Assembly: GCA_016215705.1 (NCBI GenBank)
Contig: JACRIR010000041.1
Location: forward strand, 1 to 30,558
DNA: 30,558 bases
Reading direction: 5' to 3'
Source: Candidatus Poribacteria bacterium
GTDB taxonomy: Bacteria > Abyssobacteria > SURF-5
This document shows positions 1-7,053 of the stretch, piece by piece (position 1 is the stretch's first letter; each line of letters begins with the position of its first letter). The position numbers and the translations under genes are program-made. The notes under the pieces are model-generated. The model saw nothing but the letters and a program-made list of their open reading frames with translations, made no database searches and was not told the DNA's origin.

Positions 1-54
1 GACGAAATCCACCGGCTGGTGACCGAACTCATAAAAGACATTGCAGAGAGATAA
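1..54 (+). CDS. 3' end of an unidentified gene (partial)
   Basis: Frame 1 is open from the window edge to a TAA at 52-54 and encodes only 17 residues, DEIHRLVTELIKDIAER. The charged, helical composition looks like a genuine protein C-terminus, and the next promoter starts about 50 bp downstream, which fits a gene ending here. The family cannot be named from so little. It could also be chance open frame. Confidence 0.45.
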   Translation, partial: DEIHRLVTELIKDIAER

Positions 55-102
55 GGCCGGGGTGGAGATGAGCGTCTTACTACCACGCAATGCATGTTCC
101 TC

Positions 103-131
103 TTGACAGCCGGCATGATGTATGGTACTAT
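103..131 (+). promoter_or_regulatory. sigma70-type promoter of the TetR gene
   Basis: A perfect -35 TTGACA lies at 103-108, followed after 17 bp by TACTAT at 126-131. An overlapping perfect TATAAT at 129-134 would leave a 20-bp spacer. Transcription would start near 138-142, so the gene must begin downstream, which supports the ATG at 180. The upstream ATG at 90 lies outside the transcript. Confidence 0.7.
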
Positions 132-179
132 AATTATAGGTGGGTTGTTCCATCTATTATTTTAGAGAGGGAGCGGCAA

Positions 180-818
180 ATGGCAAAAAGAGGCAGAAAA
201 AGCATTGCCAATGAGAGACGCGCCCAGATATTGGATGCGTTTCACATCTGCGCGGTGCGAAAGGGGCTGGAAAGAGCCTCTCTACGAGAGGTGGCCGAAG
301 AGGCCGGCTTACCAGTGAGCAACTTGCATCATTTCTTCGAGAACCGCGATGAAATGGTCAGCGAGTTGGTGAAACGAATCGTAGGCGGCATCATTGACAA
401 CCTCAGGACCGAGGTTCGGGACTTGGAAGATGCCCAAACACGTCTCAAGAGGATTTTTGAGTTCCTGTTCAGTCCCAAGGCGCAAAAGCTCGAAGATGGC
501 AGCCTGTATTATGACTTTTGGTCATTGGCTCATCGGAGCCACACAGTACGCCAGACGCTTCAGAACCTGATTCGAGATCAGCGCGAGACGTTTTTCGAAA
601 TGCTCCTTGGAACAAGCGATATTTCCAAATTGTCGAAGACCGAGAAAAGGGAGATTGCAAACATAATCATAGCGCTTGTAGAGGGAACATTTTATGTTCT
701 TGACATGGACGGCGAAAATGTTTCCTCGAGGAGGATGGCTCATTTGATACAGCGTTTTCTGGAACTCCACGCGGAAGAAAGGATGCGAAAGAAGAACAAG
801 AAGGATATCGCCCCCTGA
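180..818 (+). CDS. TetR/AcrR-family transcriptional regulator
   Basis: This is a dimeric DNA-binding repressor of about 212 residues, the usual TetR length. The N-terminus has the family pattern: basic lead, a helix (RRAQILDAFHICAVRKG), then a helix-turn-helix (LREVAEEAGLPVSNLHHFF) at about residues 25-50. This is followed by the typical F-x-N-R-D-E-M-V segment and an all-helical ligand and dimerisation domain. An ATG at 90 in the same frame would add 30 residues, but a TTGACA/TACTAT promoter lies across that extension. The ATG at 180 also has a purine-rich ribosome site (GAGAGGGAG). The oxidoreductase gene begins 67 bp downstream on the same strand, so the two are probably co-transcribed, with the regulator sensing a substrate or product of that enzyme (inference). 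The ligand is unknown. Confidence 0.9.
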   Translation: MAKRGRKSIANERRAQILDAFHICAVRKGLERASLREVAEEAGLPVSNLHHFFENRDEMVSELVKRIVGGIIDNLRTEVRDLEDAQTRLKRIFEFLFSPKAQKLEDGSLYYDFWSLAHRSHTVRQTLQNLIRDQRETFFEMLLGTSDISKLSKTEKREIANIIIALVEGTFYVLDMDGENVSSRRMAHLIQRFLELHAEERMRKKNKKDIAP

Positions 819-885
819 TATTCATGAATCCATCGCACTATTACGCGGAAATTTATGCGACTTACGGCGCCAAGGGAGGTCGAAA

Positions 886-2199
886 GTGGAAAACAGGAAA
901 GTGATAATCATCGGGGCCGGTATCGGCGGGCTCTCAGCCGGCTATTGGCTCAGTCAGAGAGGCTATGAGGTCGAGATTCTGGAGGCGTTGGATTACCCGG
1001 GCGGCCGCATGGCGACCATTGAGCGGAAAGGGGACAAGGTGGACGTCGGAGCCCAGTTTTTCCACTCCAACTATCGACACGCGTTCGATCTTATGGACGC
1101 GGTAGGCCTTCGACGGAGCGAACCAATCAAAGGAAAGGTAAAATTCAGATTCGAAGACGGCGCTGTACTTGATTTCGAGTCTCAGAGCCTGTACTTGCGC
1201 GGATTGGGACTGGCGAACAATGTAAAACTCGATTGGTTCGTTCTCAAACATATTATCTTTGGGCATCGTTCGCCGATGTACCGGATTGTTGAGGACCGCC
1301 CCGAATATGACAATATAGAACTGGCGGAGTTGTTCAGGGCTCCTTCGGAGTTGAAGTTGAGGGCCCTTGTGTCTGCAATAAGCTTGGCAAGCAATATGAG
1401 CGAGCCCGAGTGGATGAGCCTCTGCCATTTCATCCAATTGCTCCGTATCGACATGTTCACGAAATACTCTGTCCTGGCTGGCGGGACTGCTTCACTCGCA
1501 GAAGGGCTGGCCAGAAAACTTGTGGTGAGATACGAATCGCCCGTGCAACAATTAGTGATGGAGAAAAGCCGCGTCGGCGGCGTGCAGATGAAAAAGGATG
1601 GCTCGGTGAAGAAGGCTGGCCATGTCATAGTGGCGGCGGCGGCACCGTCGGTCGGGCGGATGCTTCCCGATGAACTTAAAGAGCAGCGGGACTTCTTCGA
1701 GTCTGTGGTCCAGGCCCCGCTTCCGATGCCGGTTTTCTTCCTTGACCGTCCAGTGAATAAGAATGTTTGGGCATATTTCAATGAACCCACGGTCAAAAGG
1801 ACATTCAGTTTTGCAGTTGATGGGTCTGTCAAATGCCCGGCAATGGTTCCGAGCGGGAAGGGCGTAGTGAGTTCATGGTCATGCTATCCACATACATTGG
1901 ACCTGATTGATCGACCCGACGACGAGATTCTCAAGAAAGCACTGGCGGATACGGAGTTGATGATACCGGGCATCTCGAACTGGGTGGAGGAGGCCAGGGT
2001 ATTCTGGCACAAAGAAGCCGGGATGGGACATTTCCCCACCGGATCATACCGGAAAGTGTTGGATTTCAAGGAGAAGATCAAGGACCTGGAGGGTGTTTCT
2101 TTCGTCAGTGACATCTTAGGTGGCTGCTTCATGGAAGCGGCTATGGTAAGTGCAACGGAGGCCGTTAAGCGAGTTTGCGCATGGGGTGGAACCAAATGA
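886..2199 (+). CDS. FAD-dependent amine-oxidase / protoporphyrinogen-oxidase-like flavoprotein
   Basis: The 437-residue protein opens with a dinucleotide-binding Rossmann motif at residues 7-16 (IIIGAGIGGL) and the acidic residue E33 that binds the FAD ribose. The GGRM motif at 39-42 is typical of the flavin amine oxidase / phytoene desaturase / HemY superfamily. The C-terminus has the second FAD-contact region (SDILGGCFMEAAMVSATEA, about 405-425). These show a flavoprotein oxidase or dehydrogenase, but the substrate cannot be read from the sequence; porphyrinogens, amines and carotenoid-type substrates are all possible. The start is a GTG at 886 preceded by a strong AGGGAGGT ribosome site at 873-880. 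It follows the TetR gene and is probably its regulated partner. Confidence 0.85.
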   Translation: MENRKVIIIGAGIGGLSAGYWLSQRGYEVEILEALDYPGGRMATIERKGDKVDVGAQFFHSNYRHAFDLMDAVGLRRSEPIKGKVKFRFEDGAVLDFESQSLYLRGLGLANNVKLDWFVLKHIIFGHRSPMYRIVEDRPEYDNIELAELFRAPSELKLRALVSAISLASNMSEPEWMSLCHFIQLLRIDMFTKYSVLAGGTASLAEGLARKLVVRYESPVQQLVMEKSRVGGVQMKKDGSVKKAGHVIVAAAAPSVGRMLPDELKEQRDFFESVVQAPLPMPVFFLDRPVNKNVWAYFNEPTVKRTFSFAVDGSVKCPAMVPSGKGVVSSWSCYPHTLDLIDRPDDEILKKALADTELMIPGISNWVEEARVFWHKEAGMGHFPTGSYRKVLDFKEKIKDLEGVSFVSDILGGCFMEAAMVSATEAVKRVCAWGGTK

Positions 2200-2721
2200 A
2201 AAAGGATGCGTCCTTCCGTAGGATGCTACTTCCTAACGCCGTTGGCATTTACTGCATTCAGGAAGCATCGATGAGCCGATAGGTGCTATTGTTAGCAGAT
2301 GAACATATTTTGCTCCCCCAGTAAGCACAGGTTTCAACAATCATTCTTTACTTTTTCCAATCTCTGAGAGAGCGCACATTCCGTTTTCCTTTCTACAACC
2401 AAATAAAGGCGGCTTGTCATTTTCTACATCAACTCTTCCTATTTTCCAATTCCAAGAAGTCCAACTTCCGCCGCCGTTCTTCACTTGTCTCTATTTCCAG
2501 GAAGTGAAGAATCCGTTCTTAACTCTGCACTCATCGGCTGCCGAGAACTCCTGTGCACATGCATCTCAGTGGCTTCATGCATGTTTTGCCGTTTTCACAC
2601 GTGCAGGTGTTTTGGGTGGCAGGCCGCAAAGGCGCCTCCAGAAGACATGATTGAAGAAGCTGCCTTGCAGATGCCCGCCTCTCTCCATCTCCGGAGGCAC
2701 GGCAAGAGTGGGCAGTATGGA
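2200..2721. other. 522-bp region without a recognisable gene
   Basis: It separates the plus-strand flavoprotein gene from the minus-strand HPP gene, so transcription converges on it. Open frames here have no recognisable domain and low-complexity composition. It is rich in pyrimidine runs on the plus strand. It contains a perfect inverted repeat at 2477-2511, listed separately. No T-rich intrinsic terminator is visible on either strand. Confidence 0.6.
2477..2511. repeat. 10-bp perfect inverted repeat, possible bidirectional termination hairpin
   Basis: TTCTTCACTT at 2477-2486 is the exact complement of AAGTGAAGAA at 2502-2511, with a 15-nt loop. It sits between two convergently transcribed genes, a reasonable place for a terminator. 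The stem is AT-rich and has no U-tract, so the role is only a suggestion. Confidence 0.35.
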
Positions 2722-3264
2722 TTATAGCCAAAAATGGGGATATCTGCGGCGCCGGGGGATGTTGTTTACGAGGAGCGCGACCGCAAGCATTATCAGAGCC
2801 CCAAGCCCGGCCGGTATGAGCGCGTAGCGGTATCCGAGGGCATGAATCTGGTCGCTGCCGATCACCGCAATGAGGGCAGTGGCGCCGCCCGGCGGATGAA
2901 GGGTCTTGGAGGCGTGCATGACCGCGATTGCCGTCGCAACGGCTCCCGCTGCGGCGAGCCACATATGCGAGCCGAATACGTGGTAGAAACTCACGCCGAT
3001 CAGGGCCGAGAGGACATGGCCTCCGACGAGATTGCGGGGTTGCGCCAGCGGGCTCTCGATGGCGCCATAAACAAGGACTGCCGACGCGCCGAATGAGGCG
3101 ATGAGGTATACCCGGTCTGTTTCCGCGAATTTGCTGAAGTTGATGTAGGCTACAACGGCAATACCAAGAAACGCCCCGACCCAAGACCAGAAGATGTCGG
3201 CCATGTGCACCCGCGCGGGGCTCTTTGTATGACCAAGCATTTTCCGAAAATACCGAGTGAGCAT
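2722..3264 (-). CDS. HPP-family integral membrane protein
   Basis: The protein of about 180 residues has four or five hydrophobic segments (WSWVGAFLGIAVVAYI, IASFGASAVLVYGAI, AGAVATAIAVMHA, LIPAGLGALIMLAVALLV). It also has the diagnostic HPPGGATALIAV motif after the third segment, which names the HPP family (PF04982). Characterised members of this family have been linked to nitrite transport in plastids and cyanobacteria; the substrate here is not shown. I chose the ATG at 3264 (MLTRYFRK) because AGGAGAGG lies 11 nt before it. An in-frame ATG at 3315 has only a badly spaced AGG. Upstream lies a CRP/FNR-like palindrome at a class II position, so expression may respond to a global regulator. 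Confidence 0.88.
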   Translation of the reverse strand: MLTRYFRKMLGHTKSPARVHMADIFWSWVGAFLGIAVVAYINFSKFAETDRVYLIASFGASAVLVYGAIESPLAQPRNLVGGHVLSALIGVSFYHVFGSHMWLAAAGAVATAIAVMHASKTLHPPGGATALIAVIGSDQIHALGYRYALIPAGLGALIMLAVALLVNNIPRRRRYPHFWL

Positions 3265-3338
3265 GTCGAGATTTTCCTCTCCTATTGCCGCAACAGAGCC
3301 GAAGGCATCGTGCATATCCTACGCGCAAGATTGCAGAT

Positions 3339-3382
3339 ATTATGCACCAGGGCCTTCGACTCCGTATGTGACAAAGGTCACA
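3339..3382 (-). promoter_or_regulatory. CRP/FNR-family activator site and -10 element upstream of the HPP gene
   Basis: TGTGA-CAAAGG-TCACA at 3367-3382 is a perfect match to the CRP consensus TGTGA-N6-TCACA. On the minus strand a CATAAT -10 lies at 3344-3339, giving a start near 3332-3333. The palindrome is then centred about 41.5-42.5 bp upstream, the standard class II activator position overlapping the -35 region. No good TTGACA is present, as expected of an activator-dependent promoter. Confidence 0.55.
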
Positions 3383-3436
3383 ATGCCTGGTCAATCACAC
3401 TGCGGCGCAGCCGCAACCAACCAATAGGGCGATAGG

Positions 3437-3479
3437 GCATATTCGGGGACACCATGCCACATGGTGTCCCCGAATATGC
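3437..3479. repeat. Palindromic element copy 1 (20-bp perfect arms)
   Basis: The left arm at 3437-3456 and the right arm at 3460-3479 are exact complements around the trinucleotide CCA. The core reads GGGGACACCATG, CCA, CATGGTGTCCCC. It lies between the 3' end of the amidase gene and the promoter of the HPP gene. It belongs to a family with copies near 6035, 8340, 21882, 24159 and 26306. Confidence 0.9.
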
Positions 3480-3509
3480 AGTGACTGCGTTGCCTATTTG
3501 TTATCCGGC

Positions 3510-4946
3510 TCATACCGATACAGAGGGCCGGCGTTCAGCCCATGGCCTGGCTTTTTCAAGCTGAGCGGCAAGGCGGAAGAGCGTCGCCTCATCGCCGAAA
3601 CGGCCGACGAAATGAGTCCCAATGGGCAGGCCGTCGCCGTTCCAGTAAAGCGGAATAGACACGGCAGGCTGTCCGGTTGCATTGAATATCGGGGTGAAGG
3701 GAACATAGTCGCCCGCCCGGAACAGTCCTTGCAGCGGATTCTCCGGTGGAGAATCGAGCGTACCCAAAGGCAGGGGCGGCTCGGCGAGTGTCGGCGTGAG
3801 CAATACATCGTAATCGACCATGAATCGGGCTATCTGCCGGGACACTTGTTGCAGCAGCGTTACAGCCATAACGTAGTCCGGAGCGCTCTGCTGTTTGCCC
3901 ATTTCAGCAACCGCCCACGTGAGCGGCTCGAACTGGTCGGGCGTGGGTGTCCGTCCTGTAATCATCGCAAGTGCCTGCATCATGAATGCCGCCCCGCCGG
4001 CGGTAAACACTGTTATAAACGCCTGATTCAGCGCGGCTGCGTCTAAAGCGGGGGCGGCCTCGGTGACTTCGTGTCCGAGGTCCGCGCAGAGTTTGGCGGC
4101 CTCGCGCACTGCCTTTTTGCAGTCCTCATGCACCGGCACGCCGGTCGGCGAATCAATCATAAACGCGATTCGGAGTTTTCCGGGGTTTGCGCCGACCTCT
4201 TGTATAAAAGGACGCTCTTGAGGCGGAGCCCAGTATGGATCGCCAAGGTCAGGGCCGGCAGTCGCATCGAGCAGGGCAGCGCTGTCGCGGACTGAACGGG
4301 TAACCGCGTGCTCGACGACGAATCCGTTCATCATGTCGCCGAAATCGGGTCCCAGCGGATTTCGACCGCGCGTGGGTTTCAGGCCGAAGAGTCCGCAGCA
4401 TGAAGCCGGGATACGGATTGAACCACCGCCGTCGTTGGCATGCGCGATCGGGACGATTCCGGCGGCAACAGCGGCAGCCGAGCCACCGCTCGAGCCGCCG
4501 GTGGAATGCTTTGTGTTCCAAGGGTTGCGGGCGGGTCCTAAGAGGTGTGATTCGGTCGTTGGCAGGATGCCGAACTCAGGGGTATTGGTCTTTCCTATGA
4601 AGACCAGACCTGCGCGCTTGTGGCGCTTCACCAGTTCACTGTCGTGATCGGGCACAAAGTCTTTCACGAAGGCCGAGCCCGATGTTTGTCGCACTCCGGC
4701 ATACGTGGCCCCGAGGTCTTTTAGAAGGAATGGCACACCAGTAAAAGGCCCGTCGGGTAGTTTGCTTTTGGCGGCTGCGCGTCCTTGCTCATACATCGGT
4801 GTGACCACGGCGTTGAGTTGCGGATTCAGACGCTCGATTCTCTCGATAGCCGCTTCTACCAGTTCAATCGGCTTAACCTCTTTTCGTCGCACCAACTCAG
4901 CCTGGGCGGTGGCGTCGAGAAAGGCGATATCATCCATTTTGCTCAT
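3510..4946 (-). CDS. Amidase-signature family hydrolase
   Basis: The 478-residue enzyme hydrolyses a carboxamide bond by the Ser-cisSer-Lys mechanism. All three residues are visible: K76 in PFLLKDLG, S152 in the GGSSGGS signature (150-156) and nucleophile S176 in [10 protein letters not shown]. Length and overall layout match GatA/6-aminohexanoate-dimer-hydrolase-type amidases. No gatB or gatC neighbour is seen, so a tRNA amidotransferase role is unlikely. The start at 4946 follows AAAGGAG by 8-9 nt. The gene is 46 bp downstream of an ATC-hydrolase-family gene on the same strand, so the two are likely one transcript and may act on consecutive C-N bonds (inference). The natural substrate is unknown. 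Confidence 0.92.
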   Translation of the reverse strand: MSKMDDIAFLDATAQAELVRRKEVKPIELVEAAIERIERLNPQLNAVVTPMYEQGRAAAKSKLPDGPFTGVPFLLKDLGATYAGVRQTSGSAFVKDFVPDHDSELVKRHKRAGLVFIGKTNTPEFGILPTTESHLLGPARNPWNTKHSTGGSSGGSAAAVAAGIVPIAHANDGGGSIRIPASCCGLFGLKPTRGRNPLGPDFGDMMNGFVVEHAVTRSVRDSAALLDATAGPDLGDPYWAPPQERPFIQEVGANPGKLRIAFMIDSPTGVPVHEDCKKAVREAAKLCADLGHEVTEAAPALDAAALNQAFITVFTAGGAAFMMQALAMITGRTPTPDQFEPLTWAVAEMGKQQSAPDYVMAVTLLQQVSRQIARFMVDYDVLLTPTLAEPPLPLGTLDSPPENPLQGLFRAGDYVPFTPIFNATGQPAVSIPLYWNGDGLPIGTHFVGRFGDEATLFRLAAQLEKARPWAERRPSVSV

Positions 4947-4992
4947 TGTTGCTGCTCCTTTCTTGATGGACCAATGGGGTGATCATGACACA

Positions 4993-5622
4993 TCACTGTA
5001 TTTTGCGCTCATGAATGAATTTACAGAAAGGTTGTCCCTTTTCGATTGTCTTGCCTTTTCCTCCCCTGTGGAAGATGATCTCATTGGGTAGGTAGGCGTT
5101 GTAAAGAGCGTTATCCAGAGTGCAAAAGGGCTCGGTCAGCTCAGGAATTCCCAATTTTGACAAGAAATGATGGATCATGCAAAAGGTGCATCGATATTCA
5201 TAGAGCGTTTCGGTTCGTTCATCCATTTCCACTTTGCTCCATCGGATAGCGCCTTGCCGGTTGCTGATCTCGACGAAATCTATAAAGTTATTCCACGTGC
5301 GCGGAGCTTCCACCAGACAAAACTCCGCTCCATATACAGCCACTCCGAGGGGAATAATAATCGCTCGCGCAAGCGCAAAGGCTTCCTCTTGTCCCATTCT
5401 CTCCTTTAGACGCATATATATCCATGTTGGAAAGGCAAAAAGTTCGACGAAATCATTTGGAATGTCCTTTGGAAGCCGCTTCTTGAAGCGACCCACCGTC
5501 AAAGCGGTTCCCACCAGGAATGCGAGAGGATGATTAACATATTCTCTGAGCACGGAATAGACTATCAAAGCCTTGGAAATCGCACCGAATCGCGCGGGAT
5601 TCTTGACCGTGGTTTTGAGCAT
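4993..5622 (-). CDS. L-2-amino-thiazoline-4-carboxylate (ATC) hydrolase-family protein
   Basis: The 209-residue protein has the pattern of the ATC_hydrolase family (PF14196). A C-terminal half carries the YRCTFCMIHHFL motif, then FCTLDNALYNAY and a terminal GKTIEKGQPFCKFIH strand, with conserved cysteines, histidines and aspartate. ATC hydrolase of Pseudomonas opens L-ATC to N-carbamoyl-L-cysteine; most relatives have unknown substrates. The ATG at 5622 is preceded by GAGGAG, very close, and an AGGT further up. A TTGTAA/TATACT promoter is at 5717-5689. The amidase gene follows 46 bp downstream, which could supply the next hydrolytic step. I recognise the family by motif only, so specific function is low confidence. 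Confidence 0.7.
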   Translation of the reverse strand: MLKTTVKNPARFGAISKALIVYSVLREYVNHPLAFLVGTALTVGRFKKRLPKDIPNDFVELFAFPTWIYMRLKERMGQEEAFALARAIIIPLGVAVYGAEFCLVEAPRTWNNFIDFVEISNRQGAIRWSKVEMDERTETLYEYRCTFCMIHHFLSKLGIPELTEPFCTLDNALYNAYLPNEIIFHRGGKGKTIEKGQPFCKFIHERKIQ

Positions 5623-5688
5623 AGCTCCTCGACCTATCTTTCAAAATCGCGCATATGCATTTTCAGACTATCCGGGATATTTTGGCAA

Positions 5689-5717
5689 AGTATACATCAT
5701 CCGAAAGCTCTTTACAA
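5689..5717 (-). promoter_or_regulatory. Promoter of the ATC-hydrolase/amidase pair
   Basis: On the minus strand TTGTAA (5717-5712) is followed after exactly 17 bp by TATACT (5694-5689), a 4/6 and 5/6 match. The gene start at 5622 is about 60 bp downstream of the predicted start of transcription. Confidence 0.5.
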
Positions 5718-5748
5718 ATGGTCGTTTGCGGTATGAGTCGGCCACCGC

Positions 5749-5777
5749 TTGATTTTTGTCACGTCCGGGGCTATAGT
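5749..5777 (+). promoter_or_regulatory. Promoter of the small membrane protein gene
   Basis: TTGATT at 5749-5754 and TATAGT at 5772-5777 are separated by 17 bp. The predicted transcript would begin near 5784, about 40 nt before the ATG at 5823, which favours that start over earlier in-frame ATGs. Confidence 0.45.
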
Positions 5778-5822
5778 GGATTCGGTGGAACAAGAAGAAA
5801 CAAGGAAGGGAATCGGGCTTCG

Positions 5823-5936
5823 ATGGAGCTTATCGAAAAAGCAAAGCAGTATAAGGCCGAGATTGCGCTGGCGGCCCTTTATATTTATGTTATCATCCTC
5901 GGTGTAGCCACGCTCAAGGAACTCGGCATAATCTGA
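5823..5936 (+). CDS. Small single-helix membrane protein (37 residues)
   Basis: The product begins with a charged, amphipathic stretch (MELIEKAKQYKAEI) followed by one hydrophobic helix of about 20 residues (ALAALYIYVIILGVATL) and ends KELGII. The layout is that of a small bitopic membrane protein. A purine-rich AAGGAAGGGAA lies about 10 nt upstream, and a sigma70-like promoter is suitably placed. Earlier in-frame ATGs at 5655 and 5727 would add residues without membrane or domain character, so I do not use them. I do not recognise a family. It may be a stand-alone membrane peptide, or chance; no neighbour argues for a pathway. Confidence 0.5.
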   Translation: MELIEKAKQYKAEIALAALYIYVIILGVATLKELGII

Positions 5937-5960
5937 ACGTTGTCGCTGCCATTTTTGTAA

Positions 5961-5980
5961 GGGCGCAATGAATTGCGCCT
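5961..5980. repeat. Short palindrome of the GGCGCAAT family
   Basis: GGCGCAAT, a short centre, then ATTGCGCC forms an 8-bp perfect stem. Related copies lie at 8286-8306 (degenerate) and 8392-8411. Both clusters lie within about 80 bp of a GGGGACACC-type palindrome, so the two families tend to accumulate together. Confidence 0.6.
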
Positions 5981-6030
5981 CCACAAAATAGGGGCCGACG
6001 GTGACGTCTATCCCGCCGTATAATGCGCAG

Positions 6031-6126
6031 AAACGGGGACGCGATGTCGCATGGTGTCCCCGATTTTGTGTGTCACGATGTAGCATCATGTTCTCGATTA
6101 CGCCGCTGATGCCGCATCGCGTCCCC
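6031..6126. repeat. Composite palindromic element, copy 2 of the GGGGACACC family
   Basis: GGGGACGCGATG (6035-6046), TCG, CATGGTGTCCCC (6050-6061) is an imperfect copy whose two arms differ. The exact complement of its left arm, CATCGCGTCCCC, is found 53 bp on at 6115-6126 after GATG-CCG. Between them lies a decayed ACGATG-TAG-CATCAT core. The stretch looks like two or three elements whose arms were exchanged or partly lost. It sits between convergent genes, 8 bp from the end of the CooC-like gene. Confidence 0.7.
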
Positions 6127-6133
6127 AATCTTC

Positions 6134-6889
6134 CTAGATATTCAGGCGGTCGGCGATTTCCTTGAGCGCGCGGACGGTGCTCGAGTCGTCGGGCAATTCC
6201 ACCAATGGCCTCCCGTTCCCGTCAAAGTCGTGCACCATATTTTCTTCGGGAATTGCGCCTATTAAAGGAATTCCTATTGCGTCAGCTCGTTTCTTGACCT
6301 CGGCCGGAATTCCGTTGTGCACCCGATTCAGCAGGAGATACATCGAGCCCACGGTGAGCTTGAGTTCTTTCACAAGTTCCACAATTCGCTCTGCTGCAAG
6401 CATCGAGCGCAGTGAGGTGTCGGACACTATGAGCAGGTGATCCATCGTGGTGGTTATGCGACGACTCATGTGCTCCATTCCGGCCTCGTTATCAATCACG
6501 ATTCTGGGGTACTGTTTTGCGAGAATCTTGAGCACGTCGCGGAGCACGTTGTTCGTGAAGCAGTAGCAGCCCGGCCCTTCCGGACGCCCCATGACTACAA
6601 GGTCGAATCCTTTCGCCTCGACCATGCATTCCTGGACCTTCATTTGCAGGTACTCATGCTTCGCCATTCCGGCGGGCAGAGTGCCCGATATCGCCGACAT
6701 ATCTTCGCGGATCGAACCGATCGTTTCACCCACCTGAAGCCCGAAAACTTCGTTGAGGTTCGAGTTTGGGTCGGCATCGACAACGAGGATAGGGCTGCTC
6801 CCTTTCTGCAGCATATATTGAACGAGCAACGCGGAGATGGTCGTTTTTCCCACCCCGCCCTTGCCCGTAACAGCAATCAGTTTTCCCAT
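6134..6889 (-). CDS. cooC: CooC-like nickel-insertion ATPase (paralogue 1)
   Basis: This is a 251-residue MinD/Mrp-type ATPase with a deviant Walker A (GKGGVGKTT, 9-17), including signature lysine K10. It has the VVDADPNSN switch at 37-44 and a C-x-C pair at C108 and C110 in GPGCYCFTNNVLR. The CxC pair followed by NN-x-LR and the IDNEAGMEHMSRR motif are features of CooC/AcsF, dimeric ATPases that help load nickel into CO dehydrogenase or acetyl-CoA synthase. The start at 6889 has AAGGAG nine nt upstream. A paralogue starts 165 bp upstream in the same direction. No CODH or ACS structural gene is in the window, so the client enzyme is inferred from the family. Confidence 0.88.
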   Translation of the reverse strand: MGKLIAVTGKGGVGKTTISALLVQYMLQKGSSPILVVDADPNSNLNEVFGLQVGETIGSIREDMSAISGTLPAGMAKHEYLQMKVQECMVEAKGFDLVVMGRPEGPGCYCFTNNVLRDVLKILAKQYPRIVIDNEAGMEHMSRRITTTMDHLLIVSDTSLRSMLAAERIVELVKELKLTVGSMYLLLNRVHNGIPAEVKKRADAIGIPLIGAIPEENMVHDFDGNGRPLVELPDDSSTVRALKEIADRLNI

Positions 6890-6951
6890 GCGCAGTCTCC
6901 TTAAATGAAGTCAATTAATCCGCAGATTTCCAAGATAAATAAACCTGCTTC

Positions 6952-6985
6952 GGCCACAGAGATCACGGAGGTCATGGAGAAAAGG
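6952..6985. repeat. Dispersed CACAGAGATCAC-type repeat
   Basis: The stretch GCCACAGAGATCACGG followed by AGGTCATGGAGAAAAGG is built of degenerate CACAGAG/CACGGAG steps. This is a class of intergenic repeat I recognise from many bacterial genomes. It lies between the two CooC-like genes. Only one copy occurs here, so the assignment rests on recognition. Confidence 0.4.
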
Positions 6986-7053
6986 CGTTGAATCAGTGTC
7001 AATCTGAAATCCGTGGATAGCGATTCCAATTCGTCTTTACGCTTTCCGCGCGC

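Noticed and set aside
90-179. 30-residue N-terminal extension of the TetR protein from an ATG at 90
   Set aside because: The stretch contains a TTGACA/TACTAT promoter and lacks a ribosome site; the ATG at 180 fits the family start.
2531-3394. 287-codon minus-strand frame over the HPP gene
   Set aside because: Arg/Cys/Pro-rich shadow in another frame of the HPP gene without domain features.
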